Below are positions 19,355-29,400 of a stretch of 64,000 bases of DNA, piece after piece. The notes under the pieces were generated by a model. The model saw nothing but the letters and a program-made list of their open reading frames with translations, searched no databases and was not told where the DNA came from. The DNA is from Tritrichomonas musculus (taxonomy: Eukaryota; Parabasalia; Tritrichomonadida; Tritrichomonadidae): the NCBI GenBank assembly GCA_039105265.1, contig JAPFFF010000015.1, positions 1,364,001-1,428,000 of the forward strand, given 5' to 3'. The position numbers and the translations under genes were made by a program. Position 1 is the stretch's first letter. Each line of letters starts with the position of its first letter.

Positions 19355-20584
19355 TTACTTTATTTGTATTTGGAAATACTTTTCCAAATCAACGTTTGTT
19401 TTTCCTATTTTGAAATTTGCCTGCCAGCATTCGACGCCTTTTTCAAGATTATTATCAACGTTTTTTTTTACCTTTTCATAATTTGTGCTCTTTTCGATAA
19501 CTTCAAACATCGGATTGTCGTAAATAAAGCACAGGAGGAGAATCGCCCGCTGATGATTTTTCAAGCTATTACCGAGCTCGTTTATGTGCTTTATCATTCG
19601 ATCTGTTGATGAGAAAGGGGTGCTTTTTTTCTTAACGGTCACGTAATCAGGAACATCCAACTGAATTTGCTGTAATGGCGTTTTTACCTCTAAATAAGTA
19701 GATCCTATCAAAAAGTCGAGCTTTGAATTTCCTAACGTCTGTTCTCTCAAAATTTCAGAGCTCTCAGAAATCATATTTGAAAAAGCTCCTTCTTTTAAGA
19801 AATGCTCGACATAACGGTTCACTTCATTTTGATTGATGCCGATCCACTTTTTGTTAGCTTCACTTGGCTTGTCTAAAGAAACCGCTTCAACCGTAAAAGC
19901 GGTTTTTCGGTTTGAATCAGAACTGGGAGAAAGAAGGCATGGTCGTCCTTCTAACGCGAAGGATCCAATCCTGCCAGTGGTTGGACAATGGCATTTATAA
20001 GATTGGCCGTTATATTTGACCATTATGATGAATTGGTATAACCGTTTTTCAATCACGCCTTCAACTAAATTTTTCTTGAATTTGTACGGCTTTGTGGTGG
20101 ATGACGGGATGTAAATTGGCGAGATTATTGACGAGTGTGGTTGTTCTTCTTTTGTTGATGAATTGTTATTTGAAATTCCTTCGTTTGTTAAAAATGATTT
20201 GAATTTTGAATCTAGATCAGACATTTCTCCTTCCCATTCTAATTGCTTTTTTTCGGATTTAAATTTCGTAAGTTTGTTAAACATTTCTTGAAGCTCTTTC
20301 GCAATTTTGTAGTGAAAATCTTCTGGTGGAAATAATTGATAAACATTTTTCCATACAATATTAACATCATTCTTCCATTCTTTGATTGTTTTATATGTAC
20401 CATTCTGTAAATTATCACATATTGTAGAAAGATCAATTAATTTAACTATTTTAGTAACATAATTTGATGGCAATACATCATTCATTTTATCCAAAGGTTG
20501 AAAAAACATTTCTGATATTTTATGCCCTTTTATCTTATTCATTATTTCTAAGCAAGACTTTAACTGCTCTACATCAATGGGCAT
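19355..20584 (-). CDS. Bromodomain fused to an SfsA-type (PD-(D/E)xK) nuclease-like domain
   Basis: The protein has 409 residues. Residues about 1-115 form a bromodomain: FFQPLDKMN, YVTKIVKLIDLSTICDNL, YKTIKEWKNDVNIVWKN. The acetyl-lysine-binding Asn of the NAxxYN motif appears replaced (NVYQLF, Phe85). After a polar linker, residues about 165-405 match SfsA: CHCPTTGRIGS (198-208, where SfsA has AHCPNTGRM), WIGINQNEVNRYVE, then LREQTLGNSKLDFLIG and YLEVKTP. The latter give D290 and E299-V-K301, the PD-(D/E)xK active site of the restriction-nuclease fold. KHINELGNSLKNHQRAILLL is the conserved following helix and strand. SfsA is chiefly prokaryotic, a DNA-binding or nuclease-like protein of unclear role. 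The SfsA half is less AT-rich than the bromodomain half, consistent with a transferred domain. Confidence 0.82.
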   Translation of the reverse strand: MPIDVEQLKSCLEIMNKIKGHKISEMFFQPLDKMNDVLPSNYVTKIVKLIDLSTICDNLQNGTYKTIKEWKNDVNIVWKNVYQLFPPEDFHYKIAKELQEMFNKLTKFKSEKKQLEWEGEMSDLDSKFKSFLTNEGISNNNSSTKEEQPHSSIISPIYIPSSTTKPYKFKKNLVEGVIEKRLYQFIIMVKYNGQSYKCHCPTTGRIGSFALEGRPCLLSPSSDSNRKTAFTVEAVSLDKPSEANKKWIGINQNEVNRYVEHFLKEGAFSNMISESSEILREQTLGNSKLDFLIGSTYLEVKTPLQQIQLDVPDYVTVKKKSTPFSSTDRMIKHINELGNSLKNHQRAILLLCFIYDNPMFEVIEKSTNYEKVKKNVDNNLEKGVECWQANFKIGKTNVDLEKYFQIQIK

Positions 20585-20905
20585 GCAAGAAATCTTTTGT
20601 ATATTTTTATCAATTTAAAATTTGAGAAACTTTATTCAAAATTTTGAATGAATTTATCATCATCAAAAAAAAGTCTTTATTTTACCATAAACATAACATT
20701 AATTATTTTTTTTTTTTTTTCAACAAAGAAGATATTTTCTCAACATGTATTACTTTGAAAGAATAATTTCTGTTCAAAAAATAGAAATTATAATACCAAT
20801 ATTTGATTCACTATTATTATATAGCATATGAAATCCTGACACTTCAGTTTTAATTAAAAGATATGAGCAGTTAAAAAATTTAAAAAAGAAAGGGGAAAAA
20901 AAAAT
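20585..20905. other. Intergenic between two minus-strand genes
   Basis: AT-rich 320 bp with a run of 16 T near 20707-20722. Nothing else is seen. Confidence 0.5.
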
Positions 20906-22600
20906 TTAATCATTTTTAATAAATATTGAAGATGGAAGAGGTGCACTGATTTTCTTGTTACTTGGAGCAAATAATGGTTGAGGATTTGATTCTACAAAAT
21001 GAGATAGTCTATCTTCATCATCTGCATCATTTTCTATGATCTGCTTTTTCTTTTTGTTTTTTTGATAAAGAATTGAAAGAGTATCTAAGACATGTTTAAA
21101 AGGAATGATATTCATCTGTGGAAATTCGTCAAGAATAATAGAGCAGTCTGTTATTGGATTTCCTTTTCTTAAAATAGCTTGAGCTAAAGATTTGGAAATG
21201 GTAGGAAAGAGAGAGAGCAAATGTTCATGAAGAGACTCACAGTCTCTTAGAAATATCTGCGAATCGTCAACTAATGAGTGAATAAAGTTGAAAGCAGACT
21301 TATATGTTGGAAATTGTCTAATTCTCACAGAAATTTGATTTCCGTAGATATTTGAAATCAGTTTTAATATGTCTTTTGAAATATTTTGGTACTGGACCAT
21401 TTCACCTTCCATTGCAATGACAATAAAAACTCTTTCAAATAGTGTAAGAGCTTGTACTAGCTGACTTCTGTTCACATTAAAATTTTTTTTCGTCTTTTTG
21501 GACATATTATCATATGGATCAACTAAAGGGCGTAAGATAACGCAAGTATGTATATTGATTTCAATATCGCATGACTTTAATGATCTAAATATGACACGAT
21601 AATCTGCAAAAGCTTGCTGAAAACCAGGTAAAGATATGAGCCTTTCATCAATGATGAGAGCTTTTCTTGTATCTGTTGAATTTTTAATTGGAGTAACAGA
21701 TTTTGAAGCTTTTGGAAAGAGTCTGCTTCTAGAAATGGTGCTATTTGACTTTTCAGGTTTATTTTCTTGATTATTTTTTGAGCATTTGACTTTCAGCGAA
21801 TTATTTGGTAATTCGATTTTGGATTTTTTGGCTTCAGGAGTTATTGTTTTGGGCTCATTACTTTGTAATTGATTTTCTGTTGGTTGTGAAATATCATTAT
21901 GTTTTGGTGGGTGTTGAGTAGGTAAAATAAGAAAATGTATTGATTTTAGCAGAATATCAATTGTCGGTTTTACTTCCAATTCGAAATTTTTTTTTGTTTC
22001 AGGAATATTGAAATTTGAGATAGAATTGAAATCTTCATTGCAACTATCGAAACAATTTTCTTCAATGTATGATATAGAAGATATTGGTGAACTGTATATT
22101 GGATTTTCTTTCTGCAAATGTAACTCTTCTTCGATAATAGATTTATTTTTAACGAATATTTCTCCCAATTGAACATTGTTAGCAAAGTCAAAGTTCCAAT
22201 AGTATGCTTTTTCTAGCATATATTGTTGGAATTCAATTGTTATATTAGGTAATAAATTCGGAAAATTTTCTTCAATTAGATTAAGATCACTAAAATTTGT
22301 TGACATATTTGATTGTATACAGTAATTTTGATCTATGTTAGAAAGTTTTTTATGACTGGTTCTTTGGATATCATTAAAGAAATCACTTTGGAAATCTAGA
22401 TTAGGTTCATCAGTAGCATTATCATTGTCTAAATTGAATTTTATTGGTTCATTACAATTTAAATAATTGATTGATGACGCATTTTGAGGTATTATAAAAG
22501 AATTTGAATTGTTAACTTCAATCATTTGTAAATCAAGATTTAGGTCATATTCTTTACCCATTTGAGTTGTTCTAGGTGCGAATGGAAAAGATGCAAACAT
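20906..22600 (-). CDS. XPF/ERCC4-like nuclease-dead protein with HhH region, possibly ZIP2/SHOC1-like
   Basis: The protein has 564 residues. The first 300 are Asn/Ser-rich and probably disordered. Residues about 310-450 look like an XPF-family nuclease fold: KALIIDERLISLPGFQQAF, VIFRSLKSCDIEI, HTCVILRPL, then FERVFIVIAMEGEMVQYQN (the IE strand and helix). The ERKxxxD catalytic motif is not present. Residues about 455-500 (HLLSLFPTISKSLAQAILRK) look like a helix-hairpin-helix DNA-binding unit, followed by a polar tail. Inactive XPF-like domains with HhH occur in EME1, FAAP24, FANCM-type proteins and the meiotic ZMM protein ZIP2/SHOC1; the layout with a long disordered N-terminus fits SHOC1 best. 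The exact member is uncertain. Confidence 0.55.
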   Translation of the reverse strand: MFASFPFAPRTTQMGKEYDLNLDLQMIEVNNSNSFIIPQNASSINYLNCNEPIKFNLDNDNATDEPNLDFQSDFFNDIQRTSHKKLSNIDQNYCIQSNMSTNFSDLNLIEENFPNLLPNITIEFQQYMLEKAYYWNFDFANNVQLGEIFVKNKSIIEEELHLQKENPIYSSPISSISYIEENCFDSCNEDFNSISNFNIPETKKNFELEVKPTIDILLKSIHFLILPTQHPPKHNDISQPTENQLQSNEPKTITPEAKKSKIELPNNSLKVKCSKNNQENKPEKSNSTISRSRLFPKASKSVTPIKNSTDTRKALIIDERLISLPGFQQAFADYRVIFRSLKSCDIEINIHTCVILRPLVDPYDNMSKKTKKNFNVNRSQLVQALTLFERVFIVIAMEGEMVQYQNISKDILKLISNIYGNQISVRIRQFPTYKSAFNFIHSLVDDSQIFLRDCESLHEHLLSLFPTISKSLAQAILRKGNPITDCSIILDEFPQMNIIPFKHVLDTLSILYQKNKKKKQIIENDADDEDRLSHFVESNPQPLFAPSNKKISAPLPSSIFIKND

Positions 22601-22740
22601 GTTATATAATGTTGTTATTAAAATGTCATTTTTCTATACTGAAGTACATCAAAAATTTTGAACATCAAAAAAAAAAAAATTTAATTAACATTTCAGGTAT
22701 TTTATAAAGAAACTCCATTTTCATGAAATCATATAAATAA

Positions 22741-22771
<31 letters not shown>

Positions 22772-22951
22772 TGTATAAGTCCATATACTCCTATTTCTTT
22801 TTTGATGAGGTATCCGCATTGATTATAATTTAAAATATCAGATCCATTTAACAAAGTATGACCATAATTTTAACAAATTACTAAAAAACATATTATATGA
22901 TAGATATTACTTAAAATCATGGGTAAAATAATTCCTTGAACAAATAAAAAA
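22601..22951. other. Intergenic with long poly-T tract
   Basis: AT-rich gap between two minus-strand genes; it includes an uninterrupted run of 28 T at 22745-22772 (28 A on the gene strand). Confidence 0.6.
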
Positions 22952-23326
22952 TTAGAAAAACAAATCATTTTGTGGAAAAGGCCAAATTTCAAGAATTTGA
23001 TCATCTAAAGCTTTGACAGAACTTGCATCCTGACAGATATTTGATTTACTATTAAAAATCTTAAGATATTCTTCGGCTTCTGTAGAATTGTTAAAAATTA
23101 TATTATAATTTTGTGTAGCGGTTAATATAAGTAGTGTTTTACGATTAGGATCTTGAGGAGAAAATTCTGTATAAGATTCAGTTAGCTCTATTTCATTTTT
23201 AGGTCTCTTTGAAGAATCGCTTTCAAAGATTTTAATTTTTGCAGGGCCTTTATCTTGAGCTACTTGCATGAAGGCAGTCTTTGTTTTAGATCCATCATTA
23301 AATTGAACAGGTAATTTCCCAGTCAT
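22952..23326 (-). CDS. Small protein with a PH-like domain
   Basis: The protein has 124 residues and is almost entirely one predicted beta-rich domain. Strands such as AKIKIFESD, NEIELTESYTEFSP, KTLLILTATQNYNIIFN are followed by a C-terminal helix (STEAEEYLKIFNS). This is the PH-domain plan, with lipid or protein binding as the usual role. No invariant residue proves it, so the call is tentative. It is head-to-head with the TOR-like gene, the two ATGs being only 86 bp apart, so they may be co-regulated. Confidence 0.55.
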   Translation of the reverse strand: MTGKLPVQFNDGSKTKTAFMQVAQDKGPAKIKIFESDSSKRPKNEIELTESYTEFSPQDPNRKTLLILTATQNYNIIFNNSTEAEEYLKIFNSKSNICQDASSVKALDDQILEIWPFPQNDLFF

Positions 23327-23412
23327 TTTTAAAATTTTATTTTGTAGATTATTTCAATAAAGAAAATTCAATAGCAATAGAAAATTGTGTGGATATTTGG
23401 GCTTTCAATCAT
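23327..23412. promoter_or_regulatory. Bidirectional promoter between the PH-like and TOR-like genes
   Basis: Only 86 bp separate the two divergent ATGs. An initiator-like TTTCAATC lies just upstream of the TOR-like ATG at 23413, and TTTCAATAA is at 23352. Everything needed to start transcription in both directions must lie in this interval or in the coding sequences. Confidence 0.5.
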
Positions 23413-26400
23413 ATGGATGAGTTAATCGTCAACATTGCAGAGTATGCCTATCCAGCTCAAGAATCTATCAAAAGCTCAGATTTTTCAGCAAACGTAAAAA
23501 ATTTGACTGAATACATTATTTCAATTTTTCGCAATTTATCGCTACAATTTGTTCCACCATTTTTAAATGGATTTTTACTCAAAATAGAGTCAGATGCAAA
23601 GTCTGATGACAAACGTAAAAGATACGCCGCAGCAGTTTGTCTCTCTTCATTATTTGATTTATTCCCAATTGATGAGTACATTTCACAATACAAAAAAGTG
23701 GTTGAGCCTCTTTTAACTCCAGGATACAAACCTATATTACATATTGGAGCTATGGTTGTAGGTAACCTAGCACTGATCATAGGAGATAGCAAAGATCTTT
23801 TCCTTCATAATCTTGTTACAAAGTGTTTCAATGATCTTAAAGTTGACAATCCTCCAGATGTTCGATATGCTGCTGCAGTGATTTGGAGTGAGCTTGCCAA
23901 AACGATTCCAGAAATATTTTATACGTTAAGCAATTTTGAATTGATAATTTTAGAAAATTTACAAAGTGGAGATAGAGTTATTTGTGAATTATTGATTAAT
24001 GTCTTATATTCTTTATTTACTTCTGAATCATCTTCAGTTGGATCTAGTTTTTTACTTGAACTTCAAGATCTTTTAATATCTACAACCTCCAAAAATTTCT
24101 TAGACTCATGGCAGCCTGAGAAAATCATTATCTTCTTTCAATTACTGAATGTTTTATTAAAATTAAAGCCATACTTCTCTAAGAAAATAGCCGAAAATAT
24201 TCTATTTGGTAAATGTGTTGCATTATTAAAAGACAAAAACTTCGAAATTGTTCTTTACTCAATTGAAACGATATTAAGATTATACAAGTTTAATGTAATT
24301 AAAGTTGAGAAGAAATTATATGATGAAATCATCAATGTACTTTTTGAATGGTCCAAAGAGCAACCAACGGGCACCCTACAAATCTTTGAAAAATTTATTT
24401 TAAGTTTTCCTGATTATTTAGATGAAATCTCGGAGCCATTTCTAAAGCGATTATCGCATTTACTAAAAGTCCAAGATGGTCCACTTTTTGTGTACAATAT
24501 GATCGTCACTGCAATAGCCTCACTTCCCACACGAACGAACATTGTTCAATATCTCTCATTTATGACCAAGATGATGTCGAAATCAAACGTTCCAATTCCA
24601 ATCTACACAATTTTGAGTGCATTGAATAGCAAGAGACCCAAATGGACCCAAAATTACATTTATTTCATGAACCAGATCATGTACGTTATTCGCCAAGAGC
24701 TCATCTCACAATCGCCGAACACGGCGAGGTTAAATATTGCACTTTTGGCCTTGATTCAGATTCCGATTCGTGATCTCGATGACGCTCTTGAATTGAACTC
24801 GTTAATCATGACGTTGGTCACGAACAAAGACATCCAAGTTCGCGAGAAGATTGCCGAAACGTCGATCCATTTGTTCACCAGCATGCCGGATAAGATTCCC
24901 TTGAACACGATCATTAAAATTGTCAAATTTGCGCTTGACGATACGTCTCGACAAGTACGTTTAAATTCAATTCGTGCGTTCAAGCTGATGACGTACAAAC
25001 TTCTGTCGCAGCCTGACGTCTTCCCGATCTTCAGTCGCTTTGCATACGACGAGTCACCTGAGGTTAGAAAGGAAGCGCTGTTTATATTCTCATCTTTGCC
25101 GGCGGTTACTGGAACGATTGTCAGAAACATCCTTCTATCGTCGTTGAAACAAATAACTTCAGAAAAAGAATGCTTGACATCTGAAACCATTTCAATGTGG
25201 ATCGTCTTCCCTAAGCTTCTGGTGGCAGCAACGCCGTGGCTAAACATCTATGCCGAGGCGATTTTTGAGAAGTTTATAAACATCCTTGATCATCGGTTCT
25301 CAATGCTCTTAAAAAGTGAAGCATCCCTTGTTCTCATGAACTCGGCAATGTTTCGAGACATGGATGAGTCGTTGGTGAAAAGTCTTGGCAAGTTGTATCG
25401 AATTTGTCCCGATTTGATACAAATAAGGCCAATTTTGGAGGTTTATATCAAAATATTGACCTGTCCGGTTCATCCAAGAACGAAAATTCACGTTTTGAAG
25501 TCCTTGAAAAACCTCGGAAAAATCGCCGCCGTTATTAAAATAATGCCTAATATTGTATCGGTTTTGATTGAAATTATTTTGAAGAGCAAATATAAGAAAC
25601 TTGTCATTAAAGCAATGAAAGTCATCGGCTCGATTGGAATCAATCAATTTCAAGGGAGGCCGACGGTTAATTCGCCATTTTTCTTTAGGAATTCACTGAC
25701 CAATCAAAAAGTGCTCAAGTATTACTTTGTCTCAAATTTGATCCACTTTTTGAATGACCAATTCAAATCTACAAATATTGAGAAGAACCGTGAAAACATC
25801 GTCTGTATAATCACGCTTGTTTTCAGGCTTCAGCCAGAAATGATCACTCGTTATTTGGAGCCTTTTTTCAGCACTTATCTCAAGTTCATCCATGACTCAA
25901 CGGAGCGTCCTCCAATTTTCTTTCAATATTTGAGGCGGATCATTGAATTGGGCGGCCATTTAATGATGGAAAAAGCCAGCACAATATATAAGTCCATCCA
26001 GAGAGACTGGCAATCATCAGGGATCATGACAAAGGAAGCCTCTGAAGTCTTCCGATCATTGGTCATTGCAACAATTGGCCAATGTGAAGTGATAATGAAT
26101 CCGATCATTAGTGAAGCGTTTATTCTATTGAAAATTCCGACCAAGTCACAAATATATGCCTCTGAAATTTTTGAATTGCTTAAAACAATTGCAAAAGTTT
26201 CGCCTTCTTACTTGTCAACAATCATTTCGGGCATTGCTGAATTCTTGAGTCAAAGTTACTCTTCAAGCATCCAAGAATTGTCGCTCGAAGCGATCAAGTT
26301 CATGCTTCACCACTGCAAGATCGAGAACCATCTATCGTTCATCAAGAGGTGCATCAGCATGATCTTATTGAGGCCACAGCAGCGGTTTAAAGACATTGCA

Positions 26401-29400
26401 AACTACCTCATGAATGAAGTGAATTCAGTGACACGATCACAATCAATTGAAAAAATTACATCCGCTGCATCTTACAATTCTAATAAAAATAAAAATGCGC
26501 CAGTTGGTCGTCTCCAATCAGATACACCTTCTGCCAAGACAATTGAAAGGATTCACCAGTTCAATTTGAACGTTAACAAGATGATCAATCATCTCGATAT
26601 AAACAAGATCATTCGTGCCGAAGATGCAGGCATAACGAAGTGGTTCTCAGATCTAAACAAACTTCTTTTTCCACCATCAATGTCTGACATTTTGAAAGCG
26701 ATAAACAACCTCCAACAACAGCCCGAATTCACCTTCGAATTCGCCTTTATTAAAATATGGAATAATTTAGAAATTCTGACCCAAAAAGAAATAGCAATGA
26801 AACTAGAAACTATTTTTAATTATGATAAGTTACAAGATTTTGTTTTAATTATTTTTGCTAATTTGATTGAGTTTTCAATTTTGTGTGAGATTGATTTAGG
26901 TGTGGATATTCTTCTTGTTGCGAAGAAATGTGAGAAAGCACGTCTTTATGACAAAGCTTTATTTTTCCTTGAAACTTATTTGATTTACAATCCAAGTAAT
27001 GAATTAACGGATGATTTTAAACGTTCTTTAATTTGTTTGAATCAAACCGTTGGTCGAACTGACGATGCCCATTCAATTGCATTACAAAACAAAGACGTGA
27101 TGAATCATGAAACTTGGATGAAGTTGAATGAATGGGAACTCGCACTTCATCAATTTGACGAGAAAAAAGAAGATCCAAATCGATTTGTAATTGATCGAAT
27201 TGTTTGTTATTCAGCTCTTGATGATTGGGAATCGATATTAAAACTTAGTGACAAATTCAAGAGCATGCAAGTATTCGACCAAAGTTGTGTAGCTCAATAT
27301 TTTTGGATAGCTCGATCATACTTGAATCATGATTCGATTTCTAGCACTGATAAATTGAATTCATTCAATTTATCTTGTGTTTATTCAGTCCAAGAATGCA
27401 TTGAAAAAGCTATCTTAAACTTAAGAGAAAATCACATTCCTCAAGCTTATGAATACGTCCATCTTGGCTGGAGATATGCGAGTGCTTCAATCTCAGCTGA
27501 ATCTAAAAATAGCAACATTGATGAAGTCAACAAGTTGTTGTTTAGAGCACAGCAATTGTATGAATTGAATCACATTATTACTTTAATTAGAAGTAATAAT
27601 TTTAATTGTCCTTCTTTGTCTAATATTAATAGTATCTCTGCTTTGCATAAGTCAAGTCATGTCTGGCACACTCGTCTTAAATACCTAAAAACAAATCCAG
27701 TTTATCAAAAGGAACTTTACAAAATTTTTTCTTTGATTCAGAACGATAAAGAAGGACTTGAAAGTTTTGCTTTTCGAATCCTTGAATCAACTTCCAAAGG
27801 TCAATATGCGCCATTGATACCAAAGATGATGACCCTATTTTTCCCTGACACAAAAAGTGACCAATATCAATTTGCCACTCTTTGTTACATTCAATCAAAT
27901 TTGAATGGAAATAAAGAAGAAGTTGACAATGATTCAATTAATCAAGCAAAAATTATTTATCAAAGAACAAATGATTCGTTCTTGATGAAAATGATTGATG
28001 ATTACATTGGCAAGAAGATTTACGTGCATGCTAAGAAGCCTGATGATTTAGACAAGTCATTTGAATATCTTCAGAAGGCAAACAGCAACATAAAGACGAT
28101 GATTAAATGCAACATCCTTCTTGCTTATGTGAACAATGATTCAAAATATGCAAGCAAAGTAATTGAATTGCTATCTGATCAGAAAGATAAATTAACATCA
28201 ATTCAATTCCACATTATGCTTGTCCTTCTTGCCAACTTTGACATTTCATTAGATTCAATTCTTTGTCAAATTTCAGAGGTCAATTACGACGTCTTTCAAT
28301 CTGCCAAATATACGACCATTTTACTTCTCAATCACAAAAGTGAAAATGTTAAAAGCTGCTGCAAAGAAATTCTATCTTTCTTATGCACAAGTTGTCCTCA
28401 ATTAATCACGTACAACTTGATTAATAACATTCATATTCCTTGCGTTAAAGACTTGATTTTGCAGCTTCAAAGTTCGAATCCAACGATATCATCACAAATG
28501 ATTCAAATCTCTAAAAAATTGACAAACATTTCGAATAACCTTTACGAAAAGTGGATCAGTGCATTGAGAAGGGCTTCTGACCTTTCGCGTGAAGGAAACA
28601 AAGAAGAAGCAATCAAGACAATTCTGAAATTGAAGCACACGTTGGATGTCAATGATTACGTCTCCATTTCGAAGTACAACAAAGAGTTCTTGATTACGTA
28701 TCGAGAGACGCTTGTCAGCATGATTTCTCATCTGGAAGCGAGCACGAGGCACGAGAGCATTCAAGCAACGAAAGGCAAAGATAAAGAAAACTTGAATTTG
28801 ATTTTGAATTCGAGTTTCTATTTGAGTTCATCTTCTGATTTTGGCACGCTGACTTTCATTGATTCCAATGGCGAATTTGATCCAGAAAGCGCCAACTTGC
28901 TTCTCTCGCAGATGGCGAAGAAGCAGGCGTCTCTCCGTGTGATTCCGATGTCGTCCTTTGACGAAGAGATTGAGAAGAAGAACGATTGGATCATCAACAT
29001 TCCTGGACTAAAAGACGTTAAGCTTGGCCGAGTCTACAATTGTTTACAGAAGCAAGAAAACGGTTTTAAAGTCACTTTTATCGGCATGAATGGGAAGAAG
29101 TACAACTTCACACTTGAAAGTTGCAACAACTATTATAACGAACATTTTAATGACATCACATCACTTGACACAAGCATTGCAAGCAAGGTCAAAATAAGCG
29201 AGCAATTCATGGATCTTATCTGCTCAACAGTCACGATGGCGACGAACTTGACAAGTCGGAAAATCATTGAATTGTCGCCCGAAGTCTTCTTGGTTGACCA
29301 GATGAAGGGCCACATCTCGCTCTACGACCTGATTATCTCTTACTACAGCGCGTCGCACGCCGCAAAGGAGAGCGCGCTCTCGTACGAGACCGTCAGCTAC

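Noticed and set aside
22745-22772. 28-T run considered as a regulatory element
   Set aside because: Similar homopolymers occur throughout the AT-rich gaps; no special context.
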